Part shown: positions 5,394-7,042 of the stretch, piece after piece
Numbering within the stretch: position 1 is the stretch's first letter
How the letters are laid out: each line of letters begins with the position of its first letter
DNA from: Bacillota bacterium
GTDB taxonomy: Bacteria; Bacillota_A; Clostridia; DSM-8532
Assembly: GCA_023424865.1 (NCBI GenBank)
Contig: JAFADM010000615.1
Location: 1-7,042, forward strand
Length of the DNA: 7,042 bases
Direction: 5' to 3'
Position numbers and translations under genes: made by a program
The notes under the pieces: model-generated
Told to the model about the DNA's origin: nothing
The model's input: the letters and a program-made list of their open reading frames with translations, nothing else
The model's database searches: none

Positions 5394-6977
5394 TCACCCC
5401 TTGGCGGAAGGAATAAAGCGCTTAAGCCTGGACCTGAACATATCCGTAATGTCATTAATTTCTTTAATTTTAAATTTTCCGGCTACAAACCAGAACAAGA
5501 CCAATCCCGCGGCTACAGGCACACACAGGGTAAAAATCTGACTTATTTTCGAGGTGCCTGGCCGAATGAGCATCATAAGAGCAAAGGCGATAAGCCCTGT
5601 AGGTACAGAGGCAAGGGCTGTTTTAAACAGGAAGGAAAAATTGTCGTATATGATATCAATACCCGTTTTCCGCTTAAACAAATAGGCCAGGAACAGCATG
5701 TTAAGAAAGGCGGAAATGGAATAGGAAAGTGCGATACCGGCGATGCCGATGTGGGTGAAATTCTGAAAAATATAATTAAAAAAGAGGTTTACAAAGATAC
5801 TGAGCACACCGCCGAATAAAGGAATTTTACTGTCATGAACCGCATAAAAGGACCGGGTCAGTATGGTCATGGTAGAGGCGAAGATCAGGGCTATGGCATA
5901 ACCCATAAGGGCCATTCCGCTGTAGAAGACATCCGTTTCCGTCTGGCCTCCCCAGTTGAAAAGAAGCCGCATAATATCCTGATTTAGAATAACAAACAGC
6001 AGCGCCGTGGGTATACATAGAAGCCATACTACCCTCAAGCCTTTATACATAACACTTTTGAACCTGTCGACACTATCTGAGGCATGATGCTCGGATAGCG
6101 TGGGCAATAGAGCAATACCGATACTCTGGGCAAAAATCCCCAAAGGCAGCTGCCAGGTCTTGTTGGCATTTTGTAAAAGGGTAACCATTCCCGCATCCAT
6201 AAAGGTGGCCGTCCCTCTGGATATAATGAGATTAATCTCTAAAATAGTTGAAGAGATAAGAGAAGGCACAGCCAGTATCAAAAGGTGCTTAAAAGCCGGG
6301 CTATTGAGATATAGCTTGGGCTTGTACATTTTAAAATGCCGTGCCGATGCGGAAACCGCAAGCACAAAGAAGATGGCGGCGCTTACCACTATACCCCAGG
6401 AAACAAATTCCGCGCTTATGGAACCGAAGGCGGCAATGCTTACGATGGTGCATAGGTTGTAGGCCACTGGGCCGAAAGCAGCAGCAGTAAAGCGCTTGTA
6501 GGCGTTAAGTACCCCGTTGCACTGGCCCGCCAGCATCATAAAGGGAGCAGACAGTAGAAGAATGCGGGTAAGCCCTATTATCTGCTGCTTGTCCAGGTTG
6601 GGATTATCGTTGGCTCCGGGAGCGAGAATACCTAAGAGGCCGTCGGTCCAGATAAGGAATATGAGCTCCAGGACCAGCATGAGAATCACCGAAAGGTTCA
6701 TGAAGGTTCCCACGGCCTTCCAACCCACCTTTTCCTTATTCTTGGTAAGATAGGAGGAGAGCACGGGAATAAGGGCGGCTGCAATAGCCCCCCCTGCCAG
6801 CAAATCATAAACCAAATCCGGCAGTGTAAAGGCCAGAATAAATTCGTCGGAGTAGCCCTTGGGGCCCATAAGGCTGGATATTAAAACAGTTCTCAAATAG
6901 CCGGTTATACGGCTTAAAACGGTGGCGAACATGACGATTGTCGCCGCACTTGTCAGCTTCCTGTTTGCTTCATCCAT
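5394..6977 (-). CDS. murJ: MurJ-type lipid II flippase (MviN family)
   Basis: A 527-residue polytopic membrane protein of the MOP exporter superfamily that moves lipid II across the cytoplasmic membrane for peptidoglycan synthesis. About 14 hydrophobic segments can be picked out (roughly 11-36, 48-74, 88-111, 132-152, 165-186, 190-210, 228-252, 276-294, 314-331, 352-376, 386-404, 408-434, 447-470, 480-499). Family motifs are present: the first-helix arginines in LSRITGYLRTVL (Arg23, Arg29), SDEFILAFTLPDL with Asp44, GIFAQSIGIALLPTLS (281-295) and RSFYAVHDSKIPL (375-387). The arginine found after LPNLL in the E. coli protein is Tyr57 here, which I believe is usual for the Firmicutes branch. 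The length fits the family. A purine-rich AAAGGA lies 13 bases before the ATG, a somewhat long spacing. Some MviN homologues act on other lipid-linked oligosaccharides, so the exact substrate is inferred. Confidence 0.93.
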   Translation of the reverse strand: MDEANRKLTSAATIVMFATVLSRITGYLRTVLISSLMGPKGYSDEFILAFTLPDLVYDLLAGGAIAAALIPVLSSYLTKNKEKVGWKAVGTFMNLSVILMLVLELIFLIWTDGLLGILAPGANDNPNLDKQQIIGLTRILLLSAPFMMLAGQCNGVLNAYKRFTAAAFGPVAYNLCTIVSIAAFGSISAEFVSWGIVVSAAIFFVLAVSASARHFKMYKPKLYLNSPAFKHLLILAVPSLISSTILEINLIISRGTATFMDAGMVTLLQNANKTWQLPLGIFAQSIGIALLPTLSEHHASDSVDRFKSVMYKGLRVVWLLCIPTALLFVILNQDIMRLLFNWGGQTETDVFYSGMALMGYAIALIFASTMTILTRSFYAVHDSKIPLFGGVLSIFVNLFFNYIFQNFTHIGIAGIALSYSISAFLNMLFLAYLFKRKTGIDIIYDNFSFLFKTALASVPTGLIAFALMMLIRPGTSKISQIFTLCVPVAAGLVLFWFVAGKFKIKEINDITDMFRSRLKRFIPSAKG

Positions 6978-7000
6978 TAAAGTGAATCCGTCCTTTCGTC

Positions 7001-7035
7001 ATACCGCTAAAAGACGCTGTCAGCCGGTATAACCG
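7001..7035. repeat. Overlapping inverted repeats upstream of murJ
   Basis: ATACC-GCT (7001-7008) can pair with AGC-(C)-GGTAT (7022-7030), a stem of 8 pairs with one bulge. The same bases also join a shorter hairpin, CGGT/ACCG (7025-7028 with 7032-7035). The two are mutually exclusive. There is no U-tract, and the region is cut off by the window edge, so it could be the end of an upstream gene's 3' region or a leader structure. Confidence 0.3.
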
Positions 7036-7042
7036 AGTAGCA

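Overview
This window looks like a chromosomal segment of a low-to-mid GC Firmicute, most likely a member of the Clostridia. The main reasons are the recA-recX order, a Firmicutes-type LexA (DinR) operator on recA, an Flp1-type class IVb pilin, a MurJ of the Gram-positive kind, strong AGGAGG-type ribosome binding sites, and a large membrane-anchored AraC regulator next to an ABC-transporter lipoprotein. The last pairing is very common in Lachnospiraceae and Paenibacillaceae. The genus cannot be fixed from the sequence alone.

All supported genes lie on the minus strand, so the window reads from right to left. It begins with murJ (lipid II flippase, 6977-5394). A 284-base gap follows, carrying an array of four imperfect 20-base repeats and then a near-consensus sigma-A promoter with a LexA box over its start point. 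Next comes recA (5109-4066) with its own intrinsic terminator, then recX (3851-3231). After recX there is a separate strong promoter with a palindrome in the leader, and a 66-residue Flp-type pilin precursor (3097-2897). The pilin gene is closed by a GC-rich hairpin and a second, U-tailed terminator hairpin. Then comes a 759-residue membrane-spanning AraC-family sensor-regulator (2641-362) with a terminator, and finally the first 26 codons of a secreted lipoprotein (78-1), probably the substrate-binding protein of a sugar-type ABC transporter.

Functionally there are three unrelated blocks: envelope synthesis (murJ), DNA repair and SOS control (recA, recX), and surface or transport functions (the pilin, then the regulator with its probable transporter). 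No wholly new system is evident. The most unusual parts are non-coding: the 20-base repeat array upstream of recA, the palindrome downstream of the pilin promoter, the structured hairpin directly after the pilin stop codon, and a 10-base direct repeat placed at about -35 and +1 of the likely regulator promoter, which suggests autoregulation. The pilin gene is also notable because it stands alone, without visible Tad/Flp assembly genes in this window.
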